This document shows, piece by piece, positions 1-10,369 of a stretch of 64,000 bases of DNA. Position numbers and translations under genes: made by a program. How positions within the stretch are numbered: the stretch's first letter is position 1; every line of letters starts with the position of its first letter. The notes under the pieces were generated by a model. The model was not told the DNA's origin. It saw only the letters and a list, made by a program, of their open reading frames with translations, and made no database searches. This stretch comes from Obelidium mucronatum. Lineage: Eukaryota; Chytridiomycota; Chytridiomycetes; Chytridiales; Chytriomycetaceae. The stretch spans positions 62,001 to 126,000 of the forward strand of contig JAIVFH010000078.1 in assembly GCA_025765595.1 (NCBI GenBank), written 5' to 3'.

Positions 1-6
1 TATTAT

Positions 7-63
7 CCGCCGTAGGCGGTATGTGTTCTACCGCCGAAGGCGGAATTCACCGCCGAAGGCGGT
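7..63 (+). repeat. Three GC-rich hairpin repeats (CCGCCGAAGGCGG type) in a Lon intron
   Basis: Three near-perfect palindromes sit close together, one with core GCCGTAGGC and two with core GCCGAAGGC. Each folds into a CGCC/GGCG stem closed over a GAA or GTA triloop. They lie upstream of the splice acceptor that ends at base 153, so they are inside an intron of the Lon gene. The same element recurs in the OGDH intron (26164-26409) and in an intron of the proline-rich gene (39103-39117). Confidence 0.85.
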
Positions 64-153
64 ATATTCTTTATTCTTAGTCTTTCTTCATCGCCAAAGA
101 CAGATGATACTGTTTTCTTCCATAACGATACATACTCACATACACAAAACTAG

Positions 154-2232
154 CTGGAAGCAATCAAAAAAGAACTCGGAGAAACTTCAGAAGGCGCTGG
201 TGATTCAGATCCCAGACCCAGATCTCACTACCCTAAAAACCAAACTCGAGACTTCATCACTTCCTGAAGAGGCATCCAAAGCAACGCGCCGTGAACTCAG
301 TCGAATGGCCAGAATGCCATCGTCTATGCCAGAACATCAAATAATTCGGAGTTATTTGGAGTGGATGAGTGAAATGCCTTGGAATATTGGGTCTGGTAGT
401 AGTAGGTATTGATGTTGAAAAAGGCTCGGTTACAGTTGGATGCCGACCATTTTGGGATGGAAGGAGTCAAGAAGAGAGTTTTGGAGTTTTTGGCTGTTGG
501 AAAGCTCAAGAAGGATTTGAAGGGACCAATTCTATGTCTTTTGGGGTTGGTATTTGTGTGATTACTTTAAAGCATAATTATGTTCGAGACTAACAAAACA
601 ATGAAAAATACATAGACCTCCGGGAGTTGGGAAAACTAGTTTGGGGAAATCAATCGCCACAGCGTTGGGTCGTAAATTCCATCGCATCTCATTGGGTGGA
701 GTTCGTGATGAAGCTGAAATCCGTGGACATCGACGAACCTACGTTGGAGCATTACCTGGACTTATAATACAAGGAATGAAGAAATGTGGCGTGAACGATC
801 CTATTTTTTTACTAGGTCTGTTTTTATATGCATTATTAGCTTTTTTCGAAATCATCTAAATCTCGGTGAACAAAAAAAAAAACAAAGACGAAATCGATAA
901 ACTCACGAGAGATGCTCGAGGAGATCCATCAGCAGCACTTTTAGAAGTATTGGATCCTGAACAAAACTCCACATTCACTGATCATTACTTGAACGTTCCA
1001 TTTGACCTCTCAAAAGTCCTCTTTATTGCAACCGCCAACGACGCAGAAACGATATCAGCTCCATTAATGGACCGAATGGTACGATTTCAATGGGTGATTC
1101 TCTGTCCTTCGTTACACGTTAACTTTTTTTTTCCCCCTATAGGAAGTCATCAACATACCAGGCTACACGTTCCCCGAAAAGCTTCAAATAGCATCCTCCC
1201 ACCTCCTCCCGAAACAATTAAAAATCCACGGCCTCAATACAAAGCAAATAACCCTCCCAGACGCCAGCCTCCTAAAAATCGCCACTGAATACACTCGCGA
1301 AAGCGGAGTCCGGACATTGGACCGCGAACTCGCAAGTATTTGCAGATACCTGGCTGTCACCTACGCGCAAGCACAGGAACGACATGTATTGGATTCGTTT
1401 TCCGGATTCGTGAGCCCGGCAAAAGTGGAAGAGATTTTGGGGGCGCCCAAATACGTTGACGAAGTGAGTGAACGTGGGATGGGGGTTGGAGTTGTTACTG
1501 GATTGGCGTGGACGGCGAGTGGGTCTGGAGGGTTATTGTTTATAGAAGCCATCAAGATTCCAACTAATGGTGGTGGTGGTGGTGGTGCGAAAGGGGGTGG
1601 TGGGATTGTGTTGACTGGGAAGTTGGGGGATGTTATTAAAGAGAGTGCACAGATTGGTGTTAGTTGGGTGAGGGCGAATAGTGGGCGGCTTGGGCTATGT
1701 GAAGTTGGGAAGGATTTGATGAATGGTTTTGATGTTCATGTGCATTTCCCGGCGGGTGCGACTCCTAAAGATGGGCCAAGGTGAGCGGGGTGTCTTTTTG
1801 TATTGATTTTTAACTTCTGTTTTTTTTAGTGCTGGCATTGCTATCGTCACTGCCTTGGTATCATTGTTTTCTGGACGACCGGTTCGGAACCATGTTGCAA
1901 TGTAAGCTTTATGTAAACTGTTTTTTTTCTTTGAGTTAACTGAAGTTTATTCCAGGACAGGGGAAATGACGCTTCGAGGACAAGTTCACCCTGTAGGAGG
2001 AATAAAGGAGAAACTATTAGCAGCTCATCGGGGAGGAATCAAACGCGTTATCCTACCCGAAAGAAATCGAAAAGACATTGATGAAATCCCTCGGGATGTG
2101 CAGAATTCAATGCAAATTTGTTTTGTTGAGCGAATCGATGAGGTTTTGGAGCTTGCCTTTGAGGATGGTAAAAGCGTCTTTTTGGGGCGTGATGAGGGTC
2201 CTCCCAAAGTAACATTTGAGGCCAAACTTTGA
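154..2232 (+). CDS. Peroxisomal Lon protease (LONP2-like), 3' part
   Basis: ATP-dependent AAA+ serine protease that degrades damaged or processed proteins. The 5' end lies outside the window. Exons read approximately 154-545, 616-815, 888-1078, 1143-1780, 1830-1901 and 1956-2232, with introns of about 50-75 bases. In order one sees the helical region before the ATPase, Walker A (GPPGVGKTS, split by an intron), the sensor-1 region (LFIATAND), and the protease domain with the catalytic Ser in DGP|SAG (split by an intron) and catalytic Lys in GGIKEK. The protein ends in AKL, a type 1 peroxisomal targeting signal, so the peroxisomal rather than mitochondrial paralogue is likely. Three single-base frame breaks occur at 211-213 (CCC), 389-391 (GGG) and 418-422 (AAAAA); shortening each run by one base restores family-like sequence. 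A glycine-rich loop (GGGGGG) lies in the protease domain. Confidence 0.9.
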
Positions 2233-2315
2233 AAAGAAAGAGAGTGGTAAAATTAAATGCTGTTGCTGAAATATATCTGGTTGTTTTTTTAGTGCTTCCA
2301 CTGTAATTGCAAAGT

Positions 2316-5300
2316 TTAGATTTTTCTCCACATTCCCTCCAAATCTTTCTCCCGTCTTTCACCAACAACATAGCAATTCTTGCCTTTAAACGAAATGCCA
2401 TATTCACAAAGGGTTTTCAGCTCCTGAGGACAATCTGCACGATACTCTTTTTCGCAGACTTGCTTCAATCCAGTGAACGCCACGTCTTGCAAATCTTCGT
2501 TCTCCCCAACCACCTTGAACTCAATTATGACACCAACAGAGGTGCTAATTTGAGTTGTTGGCATCATTTTGATGTTATATCTGCCTGTTCCGCCTTCATG
2601 ATTGGATTTAACCTCATATTTGCGGTCTCGGGCAGTGATAAAGAGACCAAGGCAGAAAGCATGGTAAAAGGCTTCAGCTTTTTTCCCAGAATTCGACCCA
2701 CCAACATCAAAGTACGAAAAACTTTCCATAATAGTTTTTGGCAAGTTGATACTGAAACCTTGAACATTTCCACCAAGAAGAGATTCCACAAGAGATGACA
2801 TCACAGCCTGTTCGCCTATTTTTGGTAACAACCACGCTACCCACTCTGAATAGACTTCCATATTAGGGATACGAAACATTCCATCGTTATTTAAGCCCAA
2901 ATAGCCGGCATAATACAAGAGAGTCCAAACGTCAGTGTCATTTGCTGTTTGGTCGAGGTCGTCATAGCGGAGAGAGTCATTGATCGTTATATAGGTGGGA
3001 TTCCAGCTCATTAACATCAAGGCATTTTCTTTGAAGGCGGGGGTTCGCGATTTGAGAAGGGTCTTAATTGTAGCGGTGCCACCTGAACAAAAAAAAATTT
3101 TTTTTAAAAAAAAAAACGAATCGTCCTGACACCACATTTTTTTTTTTTTTTACCTGAATCATTCCAATAATTGCGAATAGTACCTTCTGCACACAAACAA
3201 ATAACAGACCAAGGATTGTAAAGAAATACATCGTTTGACTGGTACCCATTATACCAAGTTGCAATAATATTGTCGCCCTAGCAAGGACGGCTGATGTTTC
3301 TCGAGCAAGGCATCGACCTCTGCCGTAGTAAAACCAAATTTATCAGAGAATTTGTTGTTTTGAAAGGAATACACCATGAGATTATTGAGGCCAGAGAGAA
3401 AATCCGATTCCGAGACACGAAGTACACCAACAAGAACAGCTTTGAAGATATTGGCATCATTTCCCTTTTTTTTTTAACAAACAGAATTTTTAAAAGCTGT
3501 AAATAAAGAAAAACAAAATAAAATCGCATTACCTTGAGTAGTGCCGAAAACAATCCACCAAAGAAGGCTCTAGCTTCTTTAAAGAAGCCGTTCTGGCAAG
3601 CCGATTCAAGCGGAACATCGTACTCATCAATGAGAACAACGCATGATTTTTTGTAATAGCTTGTGAGATAGGCAGAGAGCATCATCAGACTGTCTTGAAG
3701 TTGTGCTTTCCTCACTGTTTCATCGTTCGACATGATACGATTGAAGAGTTCCTTTTCATGGGGTTTTAGGCACGTTGATTGAAGTAGACAGTGGAAATGC
3801 GAATAGGTCTTGGAGAGGAGGTTGCGAATACTGTCCACCATTTCATCCCATGTCAAAGCGGATCTGAGTTGCTGTTCACAACCAAAACAAAGAGTTGAAG
3901 CAAGTCTGCAAATATGAAGGAGCTAACCAACCTTCAAATCCAAAGTAATAACAGGATGCCGACCAAAACTGCCTTTTTCATTGAATAGTTTTGGATGGTC
4001 TCTCTCGATGCGCAGCCCAGTAAAAGGTGTCGATTATAAGCAGCACCAGTGATATCAAAGAAGGAGCTGAGCATTGACAGATTAAGTGATTTGCCAAAGC
4101 GGCGTGGCCGAAGAATGAGATTGACTTTGAATCTTGTTGTGAGGACCTCTGCAATGAACAACGACTTGTCGACATAGGAACAACCATCTGTAATAACATC
4201 CGCAAAGGAGGAATAGCCTCCAGGAAGATTAGAGCCCAGGCGGACAGAAGTCTACAGAGGCAGTTGGCAATAGTGTTTCAACTTCCATTCTTTATACTTT
4301 ATTAAAATTCTTTTGCCGATTTGTATTTCCTGAGCACAGTGGAATCAGAGGTCTTTCCAAAGAGCTAAACGCTGCCTCTGCAAGCCCACTAATGGTACGA
4401 CATGCCGTGTCTTGAGACAAGTGTTGAAAGAAATGGTCTTGGTGCAAACTTGGATAATTTGTCCGTACCCTTCTACAGTCATTAAAAATATTGGTATCAT
4501 CAAGTACTCCACGTATATTTTTCTATTTAAAAGATCCATTGTTGTTTGTGCGCAAGTCCAGCAACGTATACCAAAACGAAAACAAATCGGAATCTACCTT
4601 GGATCCATTTGGGTTCACTGGCAGTTATAAACTGGTCCAACACTTCTTCCACAAGATTTTCCCATGCGTCCTTGTCAATCACGGCAGGAATGGACTCAGC
4701 CATCAAGTCAAAGTTGACACCTCCAACAACATGAGCTTGGCTGGCTGCTACAAGACCGGCCCCCTAGGAATGCCCATCCAGCAGAAGACTCCAACTGAAG
4801 ATCACTGTAAGCATCGGTATGATTGTTGTTGCTTGTAGTTGATTGGTTTTCGGCTTGTTCTTGCCCACGTCGTTGTCGTTGCTGCTTGAACCGTTCCCGT
4901 AAAACGCGATTCACGAACGATTCGGTATTTTCATTGTATTCCACAAGCGGAAAATCTGATGATGCATCATCTGAGTTGTTGAAGGCGCCAATAACAACAA
5001 CGTCCTTGGTTCCCTTTGAGCGCAAATCTGCAGCGAGTTGGAGGGATGCTTTGAAAGAATCTATGCATGTTTCTGCTTCAGGGATTTGGATGAATGTCTT
5101 ATCGATGGAATGGTGGATTGTGATGTTGTGATCTTGTCGAGTGTTGGGCTTGTGCGGCAGTGTCTGTAAACTAGGTGATGCTGATGCTGCTGCTTGTAAT
5201 AATTGTGCTGAAGGAGTTGGATGAATACACTCTAAACTAGATCTGGCGGAGTGGTAGTTGTCAAGGTGGTGGAAGTGGTGGCTGTTGCTTGAGTGTATAT

Positions 5301-5449
5301 CATGTGAAGGCAATGGATGGTGTGTTGCCAGTTGATCTCTTGACTGAAATGATCGCGATGGGTGTTGGGGCTGGAATGAAGGGCTGAGTGATCTGTTTGC
5401 GAATGGCTGGGTGCTTTGACGAGTAGCAATCTGAGAAATGCGTTCCATT
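2316..5449 (-). CDS. AAA-ATPase-like / DUF1703 (PD-(D/E)XK nuclease) protein with long N-terminal extension
   Basis: Member of the AAA-ATPase-like (PF09820) plus DUF1703 (PF08011) family, common in chytrids, anaerobic gut fungi and some bacteria; cellular role unknown. Visible family signatures, N to C: SFADVI..CSYVDKS, the P-loop-like LRPRRFGKSLNL, PVITLDLK, VVLIDEYDVPL, FGFTTAEV, TWYNGY, YNPWSV and a C-terminal VIIEFK, where the acidic residue and lysine belong to the nuclease core. Roughly 300 residues precede the ATPase: a Gln/His/Ser-rich segment and a stretch I do not recognise. Introns lie near 4515-4600, 4255-4300, 3870-3930, 3459-3530 and 3087-3155. Five one-base breaks occur at 3276-3278, 3965-3968, 3974-3978, 4611-4613 and 4760-4764, all in homopolymers and all repaired by removing one base. 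Because each segment stays conserved, I favour an intact gene over a pseudogene. The start was chosen as the first Met of the long open N-terminal exon. Confidence 0.75.
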
Positions 5450-5470
5450 TTAAAGAATAAAGAATTAAAC
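5450..5470. promoter_or_regulatory. 21-bp divergent intergenic spacer
   Basis: Only 21 A/T-rich bases separate the start codon of the minus-strand AAA-like gene (ATG ends at 5449) from the plus-strand amidohydrolase ATG at 5471. An in-frame upstream ATG at 5438 on the plus strand would make the two coding regions overlap. Promoter elements must therefore lie inside one or both coding regions, or the real starts are further downstream. No defined motif is visible. Confidence 0.5.
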
Positions 5471-8400
5471 ATGAGCCAGTCGAGCGCCAGCAGCATTGCG
5501 CCATCGTCGTCGGCCTCGCGTGGACCCGGCCGCAGCCCGCTGTTTCCGCGGCCGAGCGTGCGGCCAACTGGCGCAACTACTCCAACTGGTCCAACTAGTC
5601 CAACTACAACCGCCACTGCCACTGCCACTTCGGCCGTGCGCCTCGAGCGGCCCACGTCGTCCTCGTTCACCGAGTACTTTATCGTGCTGACTGCGCTCGT
5701 GGCGCTGCTGCTTGCCGTCGACGCCTTCTTTGTGTCCGAACAGGAGCAGCCCAAGGCGCTGGCAATCACGCAGCACGCGCTGCGCAGCGGTCTTTCGCAG
5801 TGCGCCGCAGTGGAATTGGATGCAAAGTCAGGCAGAAAGCAGCTTCAACTCGAACAACTCGAACAACTCGAACAGCTACAAGCACCTGCACAAGGGCACC
5901 CCGCTCGAACCCGCGCGTCGCCGCCAATCCGCCGCCGCCGCTGCTCGTCAAACACGCGACGCTGTGGGACGGCAGCGGCGCGCGCCACCCGGACGTCGAC
6001 ATTGCCGCGGCCTTCGGCGTGATTCTCAAAGTGGCGCCGGGCTTGACGCCGGCTGACGTAAGCAGGCTGGCGAAGGAACACGCCGCGAGCCAGGGCATCC
6101 ACTGGGCGGCCGAGGACGCCGTGCTCGTGTGGGATGCGGACCATCGCGTCGTGTCGCCGGGGATCGTGGACATGCACAGGTTTGTTTCAATAATTCAATA
6201 TTATCCATCTGATTCAAGCTATCAGCCACGTGGGCACTCAGTCAGTCCCTGGATTCGATGCTGAGCAAGACACAAACGAATCGCAGGGTGGGCCTCTCAT
6301 GCCCCAACTTCAAATCATTGACGCGTTCAACCCGTTGGATCCGGCCATTGCGACAATTCTTTCTGGCGGTGTTACAACTTCCTTAGTGATTCCAGGTTCA
6401 GGCCCTCTCATGGGTGGTGAAGGGATCGCAATCAAAATGGCTTCAGCAAATGCTTCGTCAAACTCTGTCCACGATTTCCTTTTAAACAAGGGAATGAATC
6501 CAAAAAAAAGACAAAAGCAAGGAGTAGACGATGATCCTCATTTGGGTCTTGCTGATGATGGTAAAGAATGGAGGTGGATCAAGATGGCTTGTGGTGAAAA
6601 TCCGAAAGGTCATGATTGGGGGGACTTGCCCAGTTCTAGACTTGGTTCGGGTTGGATGTTTCGGAAGAGGTTGGAGGAGGCTAGAAGTTTGTTGAGGCGT
6701 CAGGTACATTTTTATTCCCACCAAAGTGCCATCGAAAGCAGGATCTCTGTCCACTCTTCAACTCCATCAATTCACCAATACTGACAATACAACACATATA
6801 TAGGATGATTGGTGTGCGAGTGCAAAAAGCCTTCAATCACACTTTGGATCCTCTGCACACTTGCATGTGGGTTCCAGATACCCAGAAGGACTTGAAACAG
6901 GATTCCCTTGTTGCCTTACTTCGTGGCAACGTGAAGCTTCAAGTCCATTGCTATCAAGTCAATGATATTGATGTTCGTTGATGTTTTTGTCTTTCGTCCT
7001 TCGCTAAACTTTCATCCACAGATGATGCTGAGAAATAAGGAGGAATTTGGTTTCGAAATAGCTGCATTCCATCACGCCACAGAAGCGCATTTGTTAGGCG
7101 AACAAACTGGCTGCAGGCAAATATCTCTGTCGCAGCTTTTTGCCGATCATTCCCTCTATAAACGAGAAGCGTACAAACATTCAGTACTCGCTGGACAGAT
7201 TCTGCACAAGGCTGGAGTCCAAGTTGCTTACAAGTCGGATCATCCAGTCACAAATGCGCAGAATTTGATTTATGAGGCTCAAAAGGCTGTGCACTATGGG
7301 TTGGATGAGGAAGTCGCATTTAAAGCAGTCACAAGTGTACCAGCCGATCTAATTGGGGCTGGCCATCGCATTGGCCGTATTGCAGAAGGCTATGATGCGG
7401 ATATTGTTATATGGGATCGGTATGTTTAGTTGTTGATGGTTGTGCATAAACCCAATTGTCTGACTGACCCTCTTTGGTCTGTCAAGTCCACCTCTGCAAC
7501 TAGGAGCACATCCCTCTCCGTGTCGTAGGTTGATGGAGCTCCCGTTTTTGAACTCCCTTGGGTACACCGCCACCAGCTTGCAAACGAACCGACACCAGAA
7601 ATCAGCTCCTACTCTTCCCTTCAACTACCAGTTCTTGACTCATACACTGTCTCAAACATTTCACGAATCTTTGCATCGGAAACCTCAAATGCCGAAACAG
7701 ATAAACTTGTTGTTGAAAAGGGCATCATTTCATGCATTGGCAACAAATGCGAGTCCAAAGGATTCGTTTTTGATTTGAAACAAGGAGTGATTATTCCAGG
7801 TCTCATTGCTGCCAGTGTGCCTATTGGATTGCAAGAGATTGGTCAAGAGCAAGGAACGTGGGATGGTGTTGGTGGTACTGCAGATGCTGTTGGTGGGTTC
7901 GTGTATGCCAAAGATGGGTTGAGAGTGGGTGGGGAAAGTAAATTACAAGAATACGCGTGGAAGAGCGGGGTTTTGACGGCTGTTTCTGTGCCTAAAGGGA
8001 GTGGGCTTGTTGTTGGGGTCAGTACTGCGTTTAGAACTGGTGCTCAATGTAAGTTTTTTTTTTCGCTTTCTATTGTGTCGTAGATGATAAGCAAACAAAC
8101 TTCTATTTTAGTATACCGTGACGCCATTGTCGTCCCTGACGTTGGTTTGCATATTAATCTCGGAGACAATGCGAAAGGTAGGATAGCTGTGTTTTTCTTA
8201 ACAGGGAATGACGAAAAGTACCTAATAAGAAATACTTGCAGAATCGTATGCCCCATCAATATCCGTCCAGTTCGCAAAGCTTCGCTCTCTCCTCACATCA
8301 CCACCACCCAACTCTCCTTTTGCACAGGTAGTGGCGGGGAAACTACCACTTATTGCCATAGTGCACGATCCAAACGACATTTCCAAACTCATCAACATGA

Positions 8401-8929
8401 CATCCGCGTTCCAACCCGCCCTGAAACTCGTTGTTGCAGGAGCAACAGGGGCATGGGCTGTCGCCAATGAACTCGCCAAATCAAACACAGCAAGTATTGC
8501 TGCAACCACCTCGATGCCAACCCTACTCGTGGGAACAGCGGTGGTGTAAAGCACTGTGGGCGACTGGCGGACCCAGCGCATACGAAGTCCTCAAGACTGC
8601 CTGGAGTCAAGGTTGCAGTTTCTGTGAAGGAGGCGGACCAAGTACGGAGTTTGTGGATAGAGGCTGGGTGGGCGACGGTGGGAGATTCGAATGGAGGGAA
8701 AGTGGATGTAGTGGATGCTGTTGGTGCAGTAACGTGGAGAGTGGCGGACGCGTTTTTCCCCAGTCTCTCGTTGGGGGCGTCGGGGGCGTCAGGTTCTGGG
8801 TTAGGGAGGTTAGTTGTTGGGAGTAGAGCGAGTTTTGTTGGATTGAATGGTGGGCCTGTTGGGTTTGGGCATCATGTGCAGATTTTGGGAGATGGGGTTG
8901 AGGTTACGACTTTGCCGAAACAAGATTGA
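5471..8929 (+). CDS. Membrane-anchored amidohydrolase (imidazolonepropionase-like metal hydrolase)
   Basis: Amidohydrolase-superfamily protein. After a Ser/Thr/Pro-rich start comes one hydrophobic segment (YFIVLTALVALLLAVDAFFV), probably a signal anchor, so the catalytic part should be lumenal or extracellular. The metal-binding HxH is formed by splicing (GIVDMHSH, across the intron at about 6180-6226). Later motifs are LSGGVTT, AHLHVGSRYPE, FHHATEA, YKSDHP and DADIVIWDR; a second, degenerate amidohydrolase-like half follows and ends near GRLVVGSRASFVGLNGG. Substrate is unknown. Introns also lie near 6703-6804, 6969-7020, 7421-7485, 8050-8111 and 8179-8241. The first exon (to about 6180) is strikingly GC-rich and contains an AACTCGAAC repeat encoding Ser/Asn runs. 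Seven one-base breaks (about 5824-5826, 5910-5912, 6888-6889, 7512-7514, 7528-7529, 8478-8480, 8600-8601) are each fixed by shortening a homopolymer; with those fixes the family match is continuous. Confidence 0.82.
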
Positions 8930-9126
8930 GGAGCGGCGGTTCAAGCTCTTTTTTTTGGTTGATTGCCTTTGTTTTGTTGCATGCACTTATGTATATTTTT
9001 CCAATAATATTATTTTTTTTTTTTTTGAGCATGTACGTGGAAACGGTTTTTTTTATTACGTTTATTGTTTTATACATACACAAGTACACACACCATATAA
9101 TGCTAATGAAACAAATTAATTAATAA

Positions 9127-9591
9127 CTACAGCGAAGAAATCTTGGTGAACTGCACAGGAGGAGCACCTTCATCCAAATTAAAGTGGAATCCATGAACAA
9201 CGCCAGTCTCGTGGTCAACCTCAAACTCAAACATCATTACAGGGTCTGTATAGTTTCTATACCCCAGAAGCGGTAATTCACAGACCGCCATGACGGTATT
9301 GTCTGTGACCCAAGGACAAATAACGCCCGACAGGTCAGGGTTTCCTTCTGTTGCTTTGAGATCAAACAATAGTGTTGTGGAGCCGGCTTCGTATGTTGTA
9401 ATGATTCCGTATTCTTTGCTTTGGAAGATTCCTTGGAAGCAGCTGAGTGGGAGTGAAGACGTTGTTGTTTGTGTTGTTGTTGTTGTTGGAGACGTTGCGA
9501 TATCATGAGACTTGAGTTGCAATAATTGGCTTGGCATCATCATCAAGAGCTTTTCAGAGAAGGAGAGCCTTGGTTCCATTTCAGCAATCAT
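9127..9591 (-). CDS. Orphan C-terminal domain resembling beta-lactamase-related proteins
   Basis: An open reading frame of 154 codons. The second half (FQGIFQSKEYGIITTYE ... FEFEVDHETGVVHGFHF ... DEGAPPVQF) has the beta-strand spacing of the DUF3471-like C-terminal domain that follows serine beta-lactamase-like (class C type) domains. The catalytic SxxK and YxN motifs are absent and no catalytic domain lies upstream in either frame. The start lies next to an acceptor-like TTAG, so this may be the last exon of a gene that lost its 5' part, or a remnant. The family assignment is by eye and weak. Confidence 0.4.
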   Translation of the reverse strand: MIAEMEPRLSFSEKLLMMMPSQLLQLKSHDIATSPTTTTTQTTTSSLPLSCFQGIFQSKEYGIITTYEAGSTTLLFDLKATEGNPDLSGVICPWVTDNTVMAVCELPLLGYRNYTDPVMMFEFEVDHETGVVHGFHFNLDEGAPPVQFTKISSL

Positions 9592-9947
9592 GTTTTTCTT
9601 GCTAATTTTTTTTTGTGTGTGTGTGTGTGCAGAGTGTCGAATCAGGGGTTGCCTGGTTTTTGCTTATCAACTTGCACACATTTATTGCGAATGCAGAGTT
9701 CGTTTCCCCCCTTATTAATTTTGATAACCAACAACAAAAAAATTATTAAGAGTTCAAACCAGCCTTCTTCAAGCACACTCCTCCACCTTGCTCTTAAATC
9801 TGAATACATACGGGTATTTATTTTTAACATTGTTAGACATAATGTGGTATCAGTGAATATTAAAATTAAAACCCTTTAATTTTAAATACGCTGATTAGGC
9901 TGAAGATATTTTGGATGTGATTGCAACAACTATATTCAAAACTGCAG
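9592..9947. other. Intergenic, A/T-rich
   Basis: Contains a (GT)n tract near 9614-9630 and otherwise A/T-rich unique sequence. No supported coding exon, tRNA or repeat is seen. Confidence 0.6.
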
Positions 9948-10369
9948 TTAGACATGTGACCGCCAAACAAATATACGCCATTGATCTCGGTGAAATGGGG
10001 AATGATTTTGGAATTGCTCTGAAGGCTGTATACATGGGTCGCGCTTTATGATGGTGATGGTGGTTGTATTGGTGGCGCTGGTGGTGGCGGCTTCGATGGA
10101 GAAACTTTCTCCTTTGCTAGATGCAATGTTGCCCTGGCGTATGTTTCTTCTGCAGTTTGTGAACTTATTGTCATGTACCTTTGATGGCACTCGTATCAAG
10201 CCACCTTCCATGTGGCCAATACTAGAGACATGTGAGTGTTGTCGCGATATAGGAGGCTTCAATAGCTCAGAAGGAGGAGAACAAAGTGTTGTGTACAGCT
10301 TTGAGGGGGTATCTGAAGAGTGGGGAACTGTGCTCACGGGCGATCAGGAAGCCTTCGCCAGGGTTCACT

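Noticed and set aside
2316..5449. Pseudogene interpretation of the AAA/DUF1703 gene
   Set aside because: All breaks are one-base additions in homopolymers, shared in type with neighbouring essential genes such as RRP12, and no in-frame stop or missing motif remains after correction.
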